The translations under genes and the position numbers were made by a program. This document shows positions 62,669-64,000 of a stretch of DNA of 64,000 nucleotides, in pieces. Each line of letters begins with the position of its first letter. The stretch's first letter is position 1. The DNA is from Halomonas fontilapidosi (GTDB lineage Bacteria > Pseudomonadota > Gammaproteobacteria > Pseudomonadales > Halomonadaceae). The notes below the pieces were generated by a model. It worked only from the letters and a program-made list of their open reading frames with translations, was not told the origin of the DNA and did not search any database. The stretch lies in assembly GCF_014192285.1 (NCBI RefSeq), contig NZ_JACHXQ010000002.1, positions 34,968-98,967 on the forward strand, given 5' to 3'.

Positions 62669-63606
62669 TCGCGACCCTCCTGGCACTCCCAGACCTCGAT
62701 GGCCGCGGCGAGGTCCTCAAGCGAAGCGCCCACCGACTTGAACAGCGTGATGGCCTCGGACGACGAACGCCCCGGCTGCTCGTCGCGCATCAGTTCAGCG
62801 AGCTCGCCACGTATATCGTCGAAGGCGAAGCTTCCCTCGTCGACGGCCTGCAGGATATCCCCCGCCTCACCCCGGGCCCCGGCATAGGTGTCGACGAACA
62901 CCTCGCTGCGGGCCAGACAGCGGGCATCGCTCTCGCGCATGGTCGGCCGGAAGGCACCGACCAGGTCCAGATGGGTACCGGGCGCAAGCCAGTCACCCAG
63001 GATCAGCGGCGCGGTGGAGAGCGTCACGCAGCTGACGATATCCGCCTCGCCGGTCGCCGCCTCGAGGTCAGTAACCGCGGCGCTATCGAAGCGGTCGGCA
63101 TAGTCAGCGGCCAGCCGCTCGGCTTTCTCCGTGTTGCGCCCCCACACCCTTACCCGCGTGATAGGGCGCACCGAGGCGTGTGCCTCGATCACCATGGGCG
63201 CCAGCTTGCCGGTGCCCACCACCAGCAGCGTCGAGGCATCCTCTCGGGCCAGCTCCCGCGCCGCCAGCGCCGAGGCCGCCGCAGTTCGCCGGCGCGTCAG
63301 CTCGCTGCCGTCGATGCAGGCCAGAGGACGCCCATGGTCGCCCTCGCTGAGCAGGTAGACGCCGGCAATGGCCGGCAGCCCGTGGTCGGCGTTCTGCGGA
63401 AAGACATTGACCATCTTGACGCCGATATAGCCGGCCCGCTCCCAGGCCGGCATCAGCAGCATGGTGGCCTCGCCATCGGGGCGATGCATGGCGTGATGGT
63501 GACGTGGCGGCGACTCCACGCCCTCACGGAAGGTCGTGGCCAGCCGTTCGACCAGCGCCGGCCAGGCCAGCGAGGCCGACACCTCCTCGGCGGTGATGAT
63601 GCGCAT
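62665..63606 (-). CDS. ornithine cyclodeaminase/mu-crystallin-family enzyme
   Basis: A 313-residue NAD(P)-dependent enzyme with the family's MLLMPAW, GVKMVNVFP (substrate Lys), DGSELTRRRTAAASALAA and the Rossmann VVGTGKLAP, then GAFRPTMRESD. It could be an ornithine cyclodeaminase, a ketimine (pyrroline/piperideine-2-carboxylate) reductase or an amino-acid dehydrogenase; sequence alone does not decide. The start at 63606 lies one base after the RidA stop; it overlaps the deacetylase gene. Confidence 0.9.
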   Translation of the reverse strand: MRIITAEEVSASLAWPALVERLATTFREGVESPPRHHHAMHRPDGEATMLLMPAWERAGYIGVKMVNVFPQNADHGLPAIAGVYLLSEGDHGRPLACIDGSELTRRRTAAASALAARELAREDASTLLVVGTGKLAPMVIEAHASVRPITRVRVWGRNTEKAERLAADYADRFDSAAVTDLEAATGEADIVSCVTLSTAPLILGDWLAPGTHLDLVGAFRPTMRESDARCLARSEVFVDTYAGARGEAGDILQAVDEGSFAFDDIRGELAELMRDEQPGRSSSEAITLFKSVGASLEDLAAAIEVWECQEGRE

Positions 63607-63607
63607 C

Positions 63608-63964
63608 TCAGGCCTCCGGCAGCGCCGCGGTGACCATGATCTCCACCTTCCACTCGGGCTTGGCGAGCTTGGCTTCGACGGCGGCGCGCACCGGCGGGCG
63701 CCCCGGCACCACCCAGCCATCCCAGGCAGCGTTCATCTGGTCGAACTCGGCCATGCTGGTGACCCAGATCTGGGCGGCCACCAGATGCTCCTTGGAGGTG
63801 CCGGCCTTGGCCAGCAAATCGTCGATGCGAGACAGCACCTGCTCGGTCTGGCCGCGCATGTCGGCGGAGGGGTCGGTCGGCACCTGGCCGGCCAGATAGA
63901 CGGTGCCGTTGTGCACAGTGATCTGGCTCATGCGGGCGTTGCTGTCGTGATAGGTGACGGTCAT
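63608..63964 (-). CDS. RidA-family enamine/imine deaminase
   Basis: A 118-residue trimeric-fold protein that hydrolyses reactive imines. It has GTVYLAGQVPTDPSADMRGQTEQVL, LVAAQIWVTSMAEFDQMN and GRPPVRAAVEAKL with the substrate Arg. It sits one base from the cyclodeaminase-family gene, a common pairing because these enzymes handle imine products. Coding for RidA, cyclodeaminase, deacetylase and IlvE runs in one direction. Confidence 0.94.
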   Translation of the reverse strand: MTVTYHDSNARMSQITVHNGTVYLAGQVPTDPSADMRGQTEQVLSRIDDLLAKAGTSKEHLVAAQIWVTSMAEFDQMNAAWDGWVVPGRPPVRAAVEAKLAKPEWKVEIMVTAALPEA

Positions 63965-64000
63965 GGCGTGGTCTCTCGTCGGAAGGGCAGTCAGGCTGCG

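Overview
The window looks like chromosomal DNA from a GC-rich gammaproteobacterium, most likely Halomonadaceae (Halomonas-like). This is inferred from gene content and order (gacA-uvrC-pgsA-tRNA Gly/Cys/Leu, ihfB-lapA-lapB, groES-groEL, an rnt/argG pair, a Lap-type giant adhesin with its own type I exporter) and from the codon bias of the proteins; no 16S gene is present. Most of the window is ordinary housekeeping sequence, with three unusual regions described below.

Region by region. 1-8 kb: minus-strand biofilm locus made of a three-domain TolC-OmpA-SPOR outer-membrane protein, a LapB-type ABC exporter with an inactive peptidase-like domain, a LapC-type adaptor, a LuxR regulator with a degenerate receiver domain, and the start of a giant LapA-like adhesin with a TAAG retention-module site. 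8.4-14.6 kb: metG, an orphan RnfB, nth, a DUF218 protein, small membrane protein, GST. 14.8-21.3 kb: a signalling cluster of receiver protein, PAS-exonuclease fusion, small membrane protein and SLC5-type sensor kinase, with a convergent DUF294 nucleotidyltransferase. 21.4-25.8 kb: hlyU, argG, rnt, grxD, argF and a small orphan gene. 25.9-28.2 kb: TPP riboswitch and thiO-thiS-thiG. 28.2-31.7 kb: an MDR oxidoreductase, a proline-racemase-family protein with an altered active site, and a DUF4236 protein. 31.8-42.5 kb: tRNA-Ala, gacA, uvrC, pgsA, three tRNAs, FUSC transporter, nadB, ygfX-sdhE, ihfB, lapA, lapB, pyrF and a ComEA-like protein.

43.3-45.06 kb holds an OMEGA element: a complete iscB gene preceded by a structured region matching an omega-RNA, inserted between an SDR gene and fxsA, with no transposase. 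groESL follows behind a heat-shock (RpoH-type) promoter. Then come trmJ and an Na+/H+ antiporter.

50.4-59.2 kb is the most interesting stretch. First, an intergenic region encodes a strong candidate CsrB/RsmZ-type small RNA: seven GGA motifs, at least four of them in hairpin loops, ending in a good terminator. The window also encodes GacA, the usual activator of such RNAs. Immediately beyond it lies a tightly coupled operon of ten minus-strand genes. At least five of them share one previously unrecognised (to me) protein core: a short helix with a Q-x-x-L-D motif, a G-F-T-P-T-F-Y signature, a Ser-rich beta segment, and a V-P-x-P tail. The core is decorated with PASTA and OmpA-like domains, and the operon also encodes a TPR-like protein and a protein made of L7/L12-like repeats. 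None has a visible secretion signal. I cannot assign a function, and consider this the best candidate for an undescribed system.

The window ends with a DUF4105 membrane protein and a catabolic-looking set: ilvE, a class II histone-deacetylase-like amidohydrolase, an ornithine-cyclodeaminase-family enzyme and RidA.
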